Positions 20,280 to 30,327 of a stretch of DNA of 64,000 nucleotides are shown here, piece by piece. How positions within the stretch are numbered: the first letter of the stretch is position 1; every line of letters starts with the position of its first letter. Position numbers and translations under genes: made by a program. Source of the DNA: Methylobacter marinus A45 (GTDB lineage Bacteria; Pseudomonadota; Gammaproteobacteria; Methylococcales; Methylomonadaceae); the NCBI RefSeq assembly GCF_000383855.1, contig NZ_KB912877.1:1398616-1462615 (forward strand), written 5' to 3'. The notes below the pieces were generated by a model that did not search any database, was not told the origin of the DNA, and was given only the letters and a program-made list of their open reading frames with translations.

Positions 20280-20805
20280 GATCGCCGTCACCGGTATCGT
20301 CCAGGTCGATCTGGCCAGTCAGCCAATTGATATCGATGCGCCAGGCAAAATTGCCCTGCTCCAGCGTCACTCTTCCGCCTGTCGACGAACCATCGGCAAA
20401 AAAACGGATATTGCCCTGGCCATCGCCGGTCAACTCGTCTTGTGCCGTAACCAGCGTGATATCAATAGAATCAGGAAGACCGTATACCTTATCCCGGCTG
20501 CTGACCCAGTAACTGTTTTCGCCAAGGTCAAGAGTCACGGTGGTCTGTTGATGGGAAAGCAAGGCTTGTCCTCTCGCATAGCGCAATGCCGATACGATAT
20601 CCCTTGCCGCGGCCCGCAACTCTGCCGACTCCCGCCCCGCCGACAGATTAAACGCGATCATTGAAAAGCCGAGAACCACGATAAAAAGCACAACCACCAG
20701 CTCAAGCAGCGTAAACCCGCTGCTCAAGGACAAGGCGCAAGGGGCACGACGCAGGCCATCGGCTGTTTTTTCCTTGCCCCCTGAGCATCGGAACTGATGC
20801 ATCAT
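20272..20805 (-). CDS. gspH: Type II minor pseudopilin GspH
   Basis: Minor pseudopilin located between GspG and GspI in the pseudopilus. The cleavage site is SSG|FTLLELVVVLFIVVLG with Glu at +5, after a leader of about 30 residues that is longer than usual. The beta domain (VTLDLGENSYWVSSRDKVYG, NIRFFADGSSTGGRVTLE) carries the GxxGG-type GspH fold. It starts in a 4-nt overlap with gspG; a later start cannot be excluded given the leader length. Confidence 0.9.
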   Translation of the reverse strand: MMHQFRCSGGKEKTADGLRRAPCALSLSSGFTLLELVVVLFIVVLGFSMIAFNLSAGRESAELRAAARDIVSALRYARGQALLSHQQTTVTLDLGENSYWVSSRDKVYGLPDSIDITLVTAQDELTGDGQGNIRFFADGSSTGGRVTLEQGNFAWRIDINWLTGQIDLDDTGDGDHE

Positions 20806-21230
20806 TCCCAGCTGACGATATCCTGGTCTTCGCCTTCGCCGCCTTCCTTACCGTCCGCGCCTAGCGTGAACAGGTCAAATTTGCCGTGTTCGCCCGGAGA
20901 TACATAATGGTATTCCTGCTGCCAGGGGTCCAATGGCATTTTGGATTTGCGCAGATAAGGGCCATTCCAGCGTTTTGCGCTGTCCGGCGATTCGATCAGT
21001 GCTTTCAATCCCTGCTCGGTAGTCGGATAAACACCCAAATCCAGTTTATACATATCCAGCGCCGCGGCCAGATCCTCAACCTGAACGCGGGCCGCTTTGG
21101 TTTTGGATTCGCCCATATGTTTCATGACCTGTGGCCCGACTATGCCGGCCAGCAGGGCGATAATGCCCAGCACGACCAGCAGTTCAAGCAAGGTAAAGCC
21201 AGTTTGTGCACGGTTTCTGTATGATTTCAT
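20802..21230 (-). CDS. gspG: Type II major pseudopilin GspG
   Basis: Main subunit of the secretion pseudopilus. The motif QTG|FTLLELLVVLGIIALLAGIV with Glu at +5 starts after a ten-residue leader. The C-terminal calcium-binding region of the family is visible (LDPWQQEYHYVSPGEHGKFD, TLGADGKEGGEGEDQDI, where the Asp/Gly-rich loop holds Ca2+). The 142-residue length is typical. It is the first of five consecutive pseudopilin genes and follows gspF by 18 nt. Confidence 0.95.
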   Translation of the reverse strand: MKSYRNRAQTGFTLLELLVVLGIIALLAGIVGPQVMKHMGESKTKAARVQVEDLAAALDMYKLDLGVYPTTEQGLKALIESPDSAKRWNGPYLRKSKMPLDPWQQEYHYVSPGEHGKFDLFTLGADGKEGGEGEDQDIVSWE

Positions 21231-21248
21231 TGTAGAAGGTTTTCCTTA

Positions 21249-22466
21249 TTAAAAAGCTAAATCATTAACGCTTAAAATAGCCAGCAAAATCGACACGATA
21301 ATACCCGCGATCATGACCCCCAGGGTAATGATTAAAGCCGGCTCAAGCAGTGCCAGCATGCGCTGTATCGCTACCCTAAGCTGTTTATCATAAATAGTCG
21401 CCACGCGCAGGAGCATTTCTTCCAGGCGCCCCGTTTCCTCGCCCATTTTTATCATCTGCATGGCCATTTTGGGCAATACGCCCTTTTCCAGTAAAGCATC
21501 CGACATGTTCCTGCCCTGCTTTAACTGTTCCTCGGCGTCGGCGCATACCTCAGCCAATGCCAGGTTATCGACGGTTTCACGTGCTATAGCCAGAGCAGTC
21601 AATATTGAAACACCGTTGCCCAGCAAAGTTCCCAGGGTACGGCTGATGTTGGCGGTTTCCTTGTTCAGGATGATGCTGCCGAACAGCGGCATGGACAAAA
21701 AGCGCCGGTCCCAGACCTTTTTAGTCACCGGATTGGCCAACTGATAATTTGCATAACCGTACACAAAGACGGCAATGAGCGCCAGCGTCCACCAGTAGCT
21801 TTGCAGCCATTCCGCCAAACCGACGACGATCTGGGTCGGCACCGGCAAGGCCTTGCCGGCGCTTTCGAACATCTCGGTAAATTGCGGGACGACGAATGTC
21901 AGCATCACGAACAAGGAGGCCAACGACATCACCAGCAATATCACCGGGTAGATCAACGCGGTGCTGATCGTATCCTTCAGTTCGCGAGAGCGCTCCAGAT
22001 ACTCCGACAGCCGCGTCAATACTTCGCCCAGGCTGCCGCCCGCCTCGCCGGCGCGGATCATGTTGATATAGAACTTGGTAAACACGCCGGCCTGTTTCTC
22101 CAGCGCATCGGCCAGGGAAGAACCGCCTTTGACTTGCTCCAGAACCCGTCCGATCAGCCTGCTCAGGCGCTCGTTGTCTGCCGTCAAGTCCATCAATACC
22201 GACAGAGACCGGTCCAGCGGCAAGCCGGATTCCAGCAAGGTCGCCAGCTCACCGGTCAATAAGCCGACCTCTTTTTGCGACAGATGCGACTGCCTGGCGC
22301 CCAGCCTGAATCCAAGGAACGATCTGGCGCTGGCCGGCGCCACGCGAATCGGTATGTAGCCTTCCGCTTGCAGCGCCGCAATCAGAAGCGGCTCGTCGAC
22401 GGCGTCGCGAACGCCTTCCTCGGTCTCGCCGAGGCTGTTGATCGCCTTGTAGGAAAATAACGCCAT
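21249..22466 (-). CDS. gspF: Type II secretion platform protein GspF
   Basis: Polytopic inner membrane protein at the centre of the assembly platform. The 405 residues contain two homologous cytoplasmic domains (GLLTGELATLLESGLPLDRS and ISRTLGTLLGNGVSILTALA) and three membrane helices (near 170, 220 and 378-400). RAGEAGGSLGEVL and KMGEETGRLEEML are the paired family signatures. It starts one base after the gspE stop. Confidence 0.95.
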   Translation of the reverse strand: MALFSYKAINSLGETEEGVRDAVDEPLLIAALQAEGYIPIRVAPASARSFLGFRLGARQSHLSQKEVGLLTGELATLLESGLPLDRSLSVLMDLTADNERLSRLIGRVLEQVKGGSSLADALEKQAGVFTKFYINMIRAGEAGGSLGEVLTRLSEYLERSRELKDTISTALIYPVILLVMSLASLFVMLTFVVPQFTEMFESAGKALPVPTQIVVGLAEWLQSYWWTLALIAVFVYGYANYQLANPVTKKVWDRRFLSMPLFGSIILNKETANISRTLGTLLGNGVSILTALAIARETVDNLALAEVCADAEEQLKQGRNMSDALLEKGVLPKMAMQMIKMGEETGRLEEMLLRVATIYDKQLRVAIQRMLALLEPALIITLGVMIAGIIVSILLAILSVNDLAF

Positions 22467-22467
22467 G

Positions 22468-24168
22468 TCAGCTTTCCGCGGTTACGCGCATCACTTCCTC
22501 CAGGGTCGTGATGCCTTCTATGGCCTTGCGCAGACCGTCATCGCTCATGGTGGTCATGCCTTGTTCGATAGCCAGCTTCTGAATGGCGCCGGCCTCCTCG
22601 TGCGCCATGATCAGCTTCCGGATCGGATCGGTCATCGGCAGGAATTCGATAATGGCCAGACGCCCACGATAACCCAGCCCGCCGCAGGCCGGGCAACCGA
22701 CCGGCTTGTACAAGACGACATCGCCTTCAGGCACGAAACGGCGCAAATGCCTGTCTTCGACAACAAGGGGCGATGCAACGTAAGACTCCTTACATTCGGG
22801 GCACAGCTTTCTGACCAGTCGTTGCGCCAATATGCCGTTGACGGTGGACGTGAGCAGATATTCCTCCAATCCCATATCCAGCAAACGCGTGATACCGCCG
22901 GCGGCATCGTTGGTATGCAGGGTCGACAATACCAAATGCCCGGTCAGCGCCGACTGCACGGCGATTTTCGCCGTCTCCAGGTCACGCATCTCGCCGATCA
23001 TGATGACATCGGGGTCCTGCCGGACGATGGAACGCAACGCTGAAGCGAAAGTCAAGCCGATCTGCGGCTTGGCCTGAATCTGGTTGATGCCTTCCAGCTG
23101 ATATTCCACCGGGTCTTCGACCGTAATGATCTTGCGCTCGGAGGTATTCAGCAGCTTCAGAGCCGCATACAGCGAGGTCGATTTGCCGCTGCCGGTTGGA
23201 CCGGTAATCAGGATGATGCCGTGCGGCTGCGCCAACACGTCGACAAACTGATACAAGTGATTGCCGGAAAAGCCCAGTGACTCGAAATCGAATACAGTAC
23301 TTTCCTTATCGAGCAACCGGATCACGACACTTTCACCGTACATCGTCGGAATGGTCGACACGCGCAGGTCCAGCTCCTTGCCGAGCATTTGCACCTTGAT
23401 GCGGCCATCCTGCGGCAGGCGGCGTTCGGCGATGTTCAGCTTCGCCATGATCTTGATACGTGAAATAACGGCGGCCGTCGATTTAACGGGCGGCGCATTG
23501 ATATCCTGCAGTACGCCATCAATACGCAGCCTGACTTTCAGGGTCTGCTCGAACGGCTCGATATGGATATCCGACGCGCGCATCTCGATGGCGCGCTGCA
23601 TGATCAGGTTGACCATTTTGATGACCGGCGCTTCACTGGCCAGGTCTTTCAAATGCTCTAGGTCTTCCTCTGCCGCGTCATCGAACTTGAGGTCATCGAC
23701 GATCCTGTCCATCTGCGAGCGGCCTTCGCCGTACTGGATTTCCAGCGCCGCATCGATTTCCGACAGCAATCCGACTTTGGGGATGATCGCTTTGCCGGTC
23801 GCCAGCTTCAGGGCATCGATCACAAACTGGTCTTCAGGGTCCATCATCGTGACCGTGATGGCATCATCATTATTATCGATGCCGATGACATGGTGCTGCT
23901 TTAAAAACCGCAGGGAGACGCTTTCCGGCAATTGCATCTCCAGCGGATACTGATCAGCCGTCACCTTCTCAAACTCTCCCGATTCGACAAACGCATCGGC
24001 CACATCGAGTTCGGAACACAAGCCCAGCTTGACCAGCAGTTGCGGCAGGTTTTCCGAGACGGCCGTTTTCTTTATGCGCTCTACTTTGTTCAATTCCGCG
24101 GCCGACAGTTTATCCTTGGCCTGTAGCGATTTCAGTAAATCCTGGTATGCGCTTGCTTGCTCTGTCAT
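22468..24168 (-). CDS. gspE: Type II secretion ATPase GspE
   Basis: Cytoplasmic hexameric ATPase powering pseudopilus assembly. The 566 residues comprise N-terminal N1/N2 domains contacting GspL, Walker A GPTGSGKST (323-331), the Asp box (ITVEDPVEYQ), Walker B (DPDVIMIGEMRDLETA), the His box (LVLSTLHTNDA) and a zinc site made by Cys456/Cys459 and Cys492/Cys495. It is the first gene of the eleven-gene gspEFGHIJKLMN(C)D operon. 144 nt separate it from waaC; that gap has GC-rich stems but no convincing promoter that I can name. Confidence 0.95.
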   Translation of the reverse strand: MTEQASAYQDLLKSLQAKDKLSAAELNKVERIKKTAVSENLPQLLVKLGLCSELDVADAFVESGEFEKVTADQYPLEMQLPESVSLRFLKQHHVIGIDNNDDAITVTMMDPEDQFVIDALKLATGKAIIPKVGLLSEIDAALEIQYGEGRSQMDRIVDDLKFDDAAEEDLEHLKDLASEAPVIKMVNLIMQRAIEMRASDIHIEPFEQTLKVRLRIDGVLQDINAPPVKSTAAVISRIKIMAKLNIAERRLPQDGRIKVQMLGKELDLRVSTIPTMYGESVVIRLLDKESTVFDFESLGFSGNHLYQFVDVLAQPHGIILITGPTGSGKSTSLYAALKLLNTSERKIITVEDPVEYQLEGINQIQAKPQIGLTFASALRSIVRQDPDVIMIGEMRDLETAKIAVQSALTGHLVLSTLHTNDAAGGITRLLDMGLEEYLLTSTVNGILAQRLVRKLCPECKESYVASPLVVEDRHLRRFVPEGDVVLYKPVGCPACGGLGYRGRLAIIEFLPMTDPIRKLIMAHEEAGAIQKLAIEQGMTTMSDDGLRKAIEGITTLEEVMRVTAES

Positions 24169-24312
24169 ATGATTCTGTCTCGCCTGTGCTTGCGAGCATA
24201 TAGCCTTGCTGTTAAATAAATCCGGCTCACCGGCAGGTTTTCTTATAAACCAACCGGGCCCCGGCTTTCAACCCCTGGTGTTGCGTTTAAACTGTCGTTT
24301 CCTTAGTTTTAC

Positions 24313-25311
24313 TCACAGGCCCAATAAAGCGCGGGCCTTGTCGATAATTTCATGTTCGCCGATCTCCCTGATCGAATAATCCTGTTTGTTCAATTTATAG
24401 GGATTAACGATTGACGCCGATTTAACCACTTTGTTGATATCGGTCTGATACACGCGACTGACCGGCGTCGGACCGAAAATCGTGATGGATGGTCTGTTCA
24501 GGGCCCAGGCCATATGCGTCGGCCCCGTGTCGTTGCCGATCAGCAGGTCGGCCCTGGCAATCAGGGCCTTTAGACTGTTCAGATCCAGTTTCGGCATGAC
24601 ACGGATATGGCACGTCTGCGCGGCCATCGCATCGGCGGTGCTTTTCTCCTGCTCATTGCCCCAGACGACCAGACAGTTTTGCTGCATCGCTTCGGCAATT
24701 TTTACAAATTTGTCGGCCGGATAGTTCCGGCTTTCCCAGGTAGAACCGATGACCAGCACAATATTGCGCCGATCCTGCCGCAAATAATCATAGAGGCCTT
24801 GATCTTCATGACGGTAAAACAAAAACGGCTTTTTCCCGAGAATTTGCTCCCTGCTGATGCGGATGTCTAAAGGTTCCGACAGCACCGTGGCATTCCGGTC
24901 GATGGTATTGGCATCGTAAGCGCAAGCCACTTTAACATCATAAAACCAGGAAGCGGCTTTTTCCCTGATCGAGTCGGCATCGAAACCGGCAACGTGTTTA
25001 CCCAGCAGCCTGGCCGTAACCGCCGATTTGATCAGACCCTGCGCATCAATCACCAGATCATAATGGTTGCCAGTATAACCGCGAATTGTTTTGAACTGCT
25101 TAAAAAAAGCCATCTTATTGATTTTTAACGACTTAAGATTAACCGTCAAGATGTTATCGATATCGGGATTGTCGTGCAACACGCCGGCAAAGCGCTCCTC
25201 CACGATCCAGTCTATGCGACTATCGGGCAGAGCGGCCTTGATGAATTGCAGCGCCGCCATGGCATGCACGATATCACCCAGGGCGGACAGTTTGACAATG
25301 GCAATTCTCAC
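24313..25311 (-). CDS. waaC: LPS heptosyltransferase I
   Basis: GT9 glycosyltransferase adding the first L,D-heptose to Kdo in the lipopolysaccharide inner core, on the cytoplasmic face of the inner membrane. The N-terminal MRIAIVKLSALGDIVHAMAA, the acceptor loop with DLVIDAQGLIKSA and the ADP-heptose loop IGNDTGPTHMAWAL are standard. The 332-residue length fits. It follows waaF by 11 nt, so both core heptosyltransferases are cotranscribed. Confidence 0.93.
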   Translation of the reverse strand: MRIAIVKLSALGDIVHAMAALQFIKAALPDSRIDWIVEERFAGVLHDNPDIDNILTVNLKSLKINKMAFFKQFKTIRGYTGNHYDLVIDAQGLIKSAVTARLLGKHVAGFDADSIREKAASWFYDVKVACAYDANTIDRNATVLSEPLDIRISREQILGKKPFLFYRHEDQGLYDYLRQDRRNIVLVIGSTWESRNYPADKFVKIAEAMQQNCLVVWGNEQEKSTADAMAAQTCHIRVMPKLDLNSLKALIARADLLIGNDTGPTHMAWALNRPSITIFGPTPVSRVYQTDINKVVKSASIVNPYKLNKQDYSIREIGEHEIIDKARALLGL

Positions 25312-25322
25312 AACCGGCCTGC

Positions 25323-26342
25323 TCAGTCCGCGGTTATCAGGTCGAGTACCTGGCCGGGCCGGATTTCAGTCAGGCAGCGCGTATGCCCCTGCGGGCACTC
25401 GCGCTTGAAACAGGGCGCGCAATCAAGATTCAATGACAGGACTCGGGCTTGTTGATTAAGCGGTGGCGTAAAGCCGGGGTCCGAGGAACCGTATACTGCC
25501 ACGGTTTTCCTGTCCAGCGCGGCGGCCACATGCATCAAGCCCGAGTCATTGGTCACGACGGTGTTGGCTAGCGACAGCAAATCGACCGCTTCGGCCAGTG
25601 ACGTGCGGCCACTGAAATCGATGCACTGCCGCCCGGTTTCTTGGTTGATGCTTTCCGCGGCGTCCTTGTCCTTGTCGGAGCCGAACAGCCAGACCTGCCA
25701 GCCCTGCGCGATTTTTTGCCTTGCCACCTCTGCATAATAGCCGGCCGGCCAGCGCTTGGCAGGCCCGTATTCGGCGCCGGGGCACAAGGCCAGGATTTTT
25801 TCCGACGGCGTCAGGTTGAATTGTTCGATCACCTGCCGCTGCCTGTCCGCGTCAATCACGATGCGCGGCACCGGATAATCGGGCGGCAAGGACGCCGTTT
25901 TCGGCAGGCCCAGCGCCACAAAGCGCTGCACGGTCATGGTCAGCCGTTTTTTATCCAATTTGCGGGCGTCGTTGAGCAAGCCCCAGCGGCATTCGCCGAC
26001 GTAACCGGTACGCACGGGGATATCGGCAAAAAAAGGCGTTAAGGCCGACTTCCAGGAATTAGGCAGCAGAATGGCCTGATTGTAGCCTGCCGAGCGCAAC
26101 TGCCGGCCCAGCCTGATACGATCCATCAAGCCGAACTGGCCGTGCGTCAACGGCATGGCGATAGCCGAGGCCACTTCCGGCATGCGTTCCAGCAGGGAAA
26201 AAGTCCATGCCGGCGCCAGCACATCGATCCGGCACTCTGGCTCAGCCTGTTTCAGCGTGATGAACAGGCTTTGCGCCATGACCATGTCGCCGACCCAGGA
26301 CGGGCCGACGACCAGAATCTTCGCGGCTTTACTGTCAGGCAA
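25323..26342 (-). CDS. waaF: LPS heptosyltransferase II
   Basis: GT9 enzyme that adds the second inner-core heptose. Family landmarks are ILVVGPSWVGDMVMAQSLF, ILLPNSWKSALTPFFA, GYVGECRWGLLND, LCPGAEYGPAKRWP and the donor site VVTNDSGLMHVAAAL, over 339 residues. The only sensible start is a TTG at 26342, eight bases inside the end of ilvE, because homology begins at residue 8 and no ATG or GTG is available nearby. The rare start with overlap suggests translation depends on ilvE. Confidence 0.92.
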   Translation of the reverse strand: MPDSKAAKILVVGPSWVGDMVMAQSLFITLKQAEPECRIDVLAPAWTFSLLERMPEVASAIAMPLTHGQFGLMDRIRLGRQLRSAGYNQAILLPNSWKSALTPFFADIPVRTGYVGECRWGLLNDARKLDKKRLTMTVQRFVALGLPKTASLPPDYPVPRIVIDADRQRQVIEQFNLTPSEKILALCPGAEYGPAKRWPAGYYAEVARQKIAQGWQVWLFGSDKDKDAAESINQETGRQCIDFSGRTSLAEAVDLLSLANTVVTNDSGLMHVAAALDRKTVAVYGSSDPGFTPPLNQQARVLSLNLDCAPCFKRECPQGHTRCLTEIRPGQVLDLITAD

Positions 26343-27258
26343 CGTTAGTCAACCAGTCGGCGTGATCGTCCCGGCGGCCATGCACGTAGTCGAAATACAG
26401 AGACTGCAGTTTCTCTGTCACCGGACCGCGGCTGCCGCTGCCGATGATTCTTCCATCCAGCTCCCTGATCGGCGTGACTTCGGCGGCCGAACCGGTAAAG
26501 AACGCCTCGTCGGCGACATAGATCTCATCGCGGGTAATGCGTTTTTCGATCAGTTCCAGGCCTTGCTCCCTGGCGATCGTGATAATCGTATCGCGGGTAA
26601 TGCCTTCCAGCGCCGAAGTGGTTTCCGGCGTGTAGATCTTGCCGTTGCGCACGATGAACAGGTTTTCGGCACTGCCTTCGGCCGCATAGCCCTCGTGGTC
26701 CAGCAGCAGCGCTTCGTCATAGCCGCTGGCCAACGCTTCCTGTAATGCCAGGATGGAGTTGATATAGTTGCCGTTGGCCTTGGCCTTGCACATGGTGCTG
26801 TTGATATGGTTTTTGGTATAGGAAGAGGTGCGGATGCGGATGCCGTTTTCAATGCTGTCGGCCCCCAGATAAGCGCCCCATGACCAGGCCGCGACCATGA
26901 CGTGAACTTTCAGGTTATCGGCTCGCAGCCCCATGCCTTCCGAGCCGTAGAAGCACATGCTGCGGATGTAAGCGCTGTCCAGGTTATTTTTGGCGACCGC
27001 ATCGCGATGCGCCTGATTAAGCTCTTCCTTGCTATAAGGCATTTTCATGTTCATGACATGCGCCGAGCGGAACAAGCGATCCGTGTGCTCCGCCATTCTG
27101 AATATCGCCGTGCCTTTTTCCGTCTTATAGGCTCTCAGGCCTTCGAAGACACCCAGGCCGTAATGCAAGGTATGCGTCAATACATGGACTTTAGCTTCCC
27201 GCCATTCAACCCATTGCCCATCCAGCCAAATAACGCCGTCTCTATCGTCCATCGTCAT
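26335..27258 (-). CDS. ilvE: Branched-chain aminotransferase
   Basis: Fold-type IV pyridoxal-phosphate aminotransferase for the last step of Ile, Leu and Val synthesis. The 307-residue protein shows THTLHYGLGVFEGLRAYKT, the cofactor Lys in NSTMCKAKANGNYINSI, the phosphate loop GYAAEGSAENLF, TPETTSALEGITRDTI and FFTGSAAEVTPI. The ATG at 27258 has GGAG eight bases ahead; a second ATG two codons later is possible. It is the first gene of the ilvE-waaF-waaC set. Confidence 0.95.
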   Translation of the reverse strand: MTMDDRDGVIWLDGQWVEWREAKVHVLTHTLHYGLGVFEGLRAYKTEKGTAIFRMAEHTDRLFRSAHVMNMKMPYSKEELNQAHRDAVAKNNLDSAYIRSMCFYGSEGMGLRADNLKVHVMVAAWSWGAYLGADSIENGIRIRTSSYTKNHINSTMCKAKANGNYINSILALQEALASGYDEALLLDHEGYAAEGSAENLFIVRNGKIYTPETTSALEGITRDTIITIAREQGLELIEKRITRDEIYVADEAFFTGSAAEVTPIRELDGRIIGSGSRGPVTEKLQSLYFDYVHGRRDDHADWLTNVA

Positions 27259-27302
27259 TGTTTGTTCTCCAACATTAGTGTGTGTTTATAATTGCTTGAT
27301 TT

Positions 27303-30173
27303 TTATTCCATAAAATCGTGCCATAGTTGTTCGACCCGAGCCTTCATCCCGGCAATTTCAGTTTCATCGATAACGGCACGATCGCCTTGTAAAACCAGTT
27401 TATGACCATAATCACGATAGGCGCAGTACACGGCTTTAAGCGTTTCCGCCTGGTCTTTAGACATAAAGCCTTGCGCCTGCAAGCCGTCCAGCAGCCTGAT
27501 ATTGTCCGTATAGGTAGTCAATGCGACGTTTTTCGACGCCTGATCTAAAACGCCGAATTGTACTATAAACTCAATATCCGCAATACCGCCTTTGCTTTGT
27601 TTTAGGTCAAACTTGTCCGCCGCGGCCGAAACCAATGCGGCGCGCATCTTTTCGCGCATTTCCCGGACTTCCTTTTTCAACCGTTCGGTGTCGCGCGGCA
27701 GGCTCAAGATCCGGCGCCGGATGGCTTCATAGTGTTCCTTGAGCGCCGGATCGCCGGCGATGAAACGCCCCCGGACCAGCGCCTGATGTTCCCAGGTCCA
27801 GGCCTGGTTTCTTAAATAGTCCTCGTAAGCGTTGATATGGCTGACCAGAAGCCCCGAATTACCGCTGGGCCGCAGGCGCATATCGACATCATAAAGCACG
27901 CCGGATAATAGCTTGGTATCGAGTATGTGCCGGACTTTCAGCCCCAGGCGTCCGTAAAACTGCATGCTTGGAATCGGCTTCGGACCGTCGGTCAAGGCAT
28001 TGCCGTCTTCGCAGTCATACAAAAACACCATATCCAGGTCGGAACCGTAACCCAGCTCGATACCGCCCAGCTTGCCAAAACCGAGCACGGCAAAACCGAT
28101 GGCTTTATTATCGCTGCCGGGCGGAAAACCGTGTTTTTCAGTCAGCATCAGCCATGCGCGCTCGACGACATGCTCGACGATGCATTCGGCAATATAGGTC
28201 AGGTAATCGCTGACCACCATCAACGGAATGGCGCCCATGATATCGGCTGACGCAACCCTGAGCACATTCAACTGCTTGAATTGCCGCAACACAATCATCA
28301 GTTGTTCCAGGTCCTGAATCTCTATTTGCGCCAGCAAAATCTTCAATTGCGCATCAAGATCGGCTTTTTTCAGCGGTTCAAACAGCGAGCGCGTATCGAG
28401 CAGTTCATCGAACAGAATTGGATACATCGCCAGATAATCGCTGATCCAGGGACTGGCCGACGACAGGCGGATCAATTGGGCCAGCGCGCCCGGATTTTCG
28501 GCCAGCAACGCCAGATAAACGTTTCTGCCGGCAACCGCTTCAAATAACTTGAGGATGCGCTTTAGGGTTTCATCGGGGTTATCGACCCGCGGCATGGCTT
28601 CTATCAATTGCGGCATCAGGCGGTCGAGGACGCCGGCGCCCTTGGCGGTCAATCTTCTGACAGCCAGCGAATTTTTAAACGCCTTGATGACGGCCAGTAT
28701 CTCATCGGCCTGGTCGATACCATACTCTCTAAGATTATCAGCCAGTTCTTCATCATCTGCCGTACAGTTCCAGATCTTCTGACCGCGTCTGTTGACATCA
28801 TCCTTTTTCGACAGTGAGAAAACCTGATCAAAAACATTGTGCACCTGGGTTCTGACCTGGTCCAGATCGGCTTTAAAAGTGGCCCAGTCGGGATAGTCCA
28901 GAGAATAGGCCAGAACATCCCGCACGGCCGGATCGGTCGGCAAATCATGCGTTTGCCGGTCCTGGTATTGTTGAATATGGTTTTCCACCCGGCGCAGGAA
29001 GCGGTAAGACGCAGTTAATTCTTCGGCATCTTTGTTTGTCAGCAGATTCAACTCGCCGAGCCGCTGCAGAATAGCCAGGATGCCGCGCTTTTGCAGCGTG
29101 TGCTCGTTGCCGCCGCGAATCAGCTGAAAGGCCTGGCCGATGAATTCGATTTCGCGTATACCGCCCGGACCGAGCTTGATATTCTCCATGCGGTCCTTGC
29201 GCTTCAGTTCCTGCATAATCTGCAACTTTAACGAGCGCAGTTCCTCGAAAGCGCCGTAATCGAGATATCGCCGGTACACGAACGGCTTCAGCATGGCCAT
29301 CAGTTGCGCGCCGGCGTTAAAGTCGCCCGCAACCTGACGGACCTTGATCATGGCGTATCGCTCCCATTCCCGGGCCTGGGTCTGGTAATAGATTTCCATG
29401 CCATCGAAATTCATAATGACAGGGCCGCTGTCGCCATACGGCCTGAGTCGGATATCCGTCCTGAACACGAAGCCGTCAGGAGTAGTCTCATCGAGCACCT
29501 TGATCAGGCTCCGACACAGGCGGGTAAAGAATTCGCCATAGGTGGTCTGTTTTCGGTCATTTAAAACGCCGTCTTCGGCATAGGCAAAAATCAGGTCGAT
29601 ATCGGATGAATAATTCAGCTCGTAAGCGCCCAGCTTGCCCATGCCCAACACAATCAATTGCTGCGGGCTGCCATCAGCCAGCACAGGCGTGCCGCGCAGT
29701 TCACAGGCTTTCCGATAAAGAAAATCCAGCGCATATTGAATGCACGCATCGGCTAATAGTGACAATTCATGCAGCGTTTCGTTCAAATCCGCCCATCCGG
29801 CCAAATCGCGCCAGGCAATCCTGACCATTTCCCGTCGACGAAAACGACGCAATTCAATCATCAGCGAGGCTTCGGAATCGATCGACAGCTTTGCCAAGCG
29901 GTTAAGATAACCCGTCTCGTCGTAACTTAGGAACAGGTCCCCCGAATTCACCAGATCGACGATTATTTCAGGCCGGCGCATACAGCTTTCCGCAACGAAA
30001 CAGCTCGAGCCCCAGACTTTGACCAGCGAAGAGGTGAATTCCGGCGTTGCCTGAAAAGTCAGATCCGACTCCGAGAGCCGTTCCCACCATGCCGCCAGGG
30101 ATGACGATACGCTGGTTTTTAGCGATTCGGGTAATGAGGCAAATTCAGTTGCGAGATTATTGATAAAAGACAT
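27303..30173 (-). CDS. glnE: Glutamine synthetase adenylyltransferase
   Basis: Bifunctional enzyme that adenylylates and deadenylylates glutamine synthetase under PII control. The 956-residue product has two nucleotidyltransferase domains, each with the metal-binding GxGKLG...SDxD signature: GMGKLGAYELNYSSDIDLIF (near residue 190) and GFGKLGGIELGYGSDLDMVF (near 700). A PII-responsive linker (YRFLRRVENHIQQYQDRQTH) lies between, and the C-terminal GGIADIEFIVQF is present. The ATG at 30173 is taken because the preceding nine codons are not conserved in the family as I know it. It lies 45 nt before ilvE on the same strand. Confidence 0.95.
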   Translation of the reverse strand: MSFINNLATEFASLPESLKTSVSSSLAAWWERLSESDLTFQATPEFTSSLVKVWGSSCFVAESCMRRPEIIVDLVNSGDLFLSYDETGYLNRLAKLSIDSEASLMIELRRFRRREMVRIAWRDLAGWADLNETLHELSLLADACIQYALDFLYRKACELRGTPVLADGSPQQLIVLGMGKLGAYELNYSSDIDLIFAYAEDGVLNDRKQTTYGEFFTRLCRSLIKVLDETTPDGFVFRTDIRLRPYGDSGPVIMNFDGMEIYYQTQAREWERYAMIKVRQVAGDFNAGAQLMAMLKPFVYRRYLDYGAFEELRSLKLQIMQELKRKDRMENIKLGPGGIREIEFIGQAFQLIRGGNEHTLQKRGILAILQRLGELNLLTNKDAEELTASYRFLRRVENHIQQYQDRQTHDLPTDPAVRDVLAYSLDYPDWATFKADLDQVRTQVHNVFDQVFSLSKKDDVNRRGQKIWNCTADDEELADNLREYGIDQADEILAVIKAFKNSLAVRRLTAKGAGVLDRLMPQLIEAMPRVDNPDETLKRILKLFEAVAGRNVYLALLAENPGALAQLIRLSSASPWISDYLAMYPILFDELLDTRSLFEPLKKADLDAQLKILLAQIEIQDLEQLMIVLRQFKQLNVLRVASADIMGAIPLMVVSDYLTYIAECIVEHVVERAWLMLTEKHGFPPGSDNKAIGFAVLGFGKLGGIELGYGSDLDMVFLYDCEDGNALTDGPKPIPSMQFYGRLGLKVRHILDTKLLSGVLYDVDMRLRPSGNSGLLVSHINAYEDYLRNQAWTWEHQALVRGRFIAGDPALKEHYEAIRRRILSLPRDTERLKKEVREMREKMRAALVSAAADKFDLKQSKGGIADIEFIVQFGVLDQASKNVALTTYTDNIRLLDGLQAQGFMSKDQAETLKAVYCAYRDYGHKLVLQGDRAVIDETEIAGMKARVEQLWHDFME

Positions 30174-30327
30174 GATCGACACACAGACCTGGAAAACCAC
30201 ATGATAACCAATACATGAACGGATGCAGAAGATGTATTTGTCCGAAGCGTGGTGAAAATCGATCAGTAAATGTTATACCGAGGGACGGTATGAGGCATAA
30301 CTTGCACTGCTTATGGGAACGGACGGA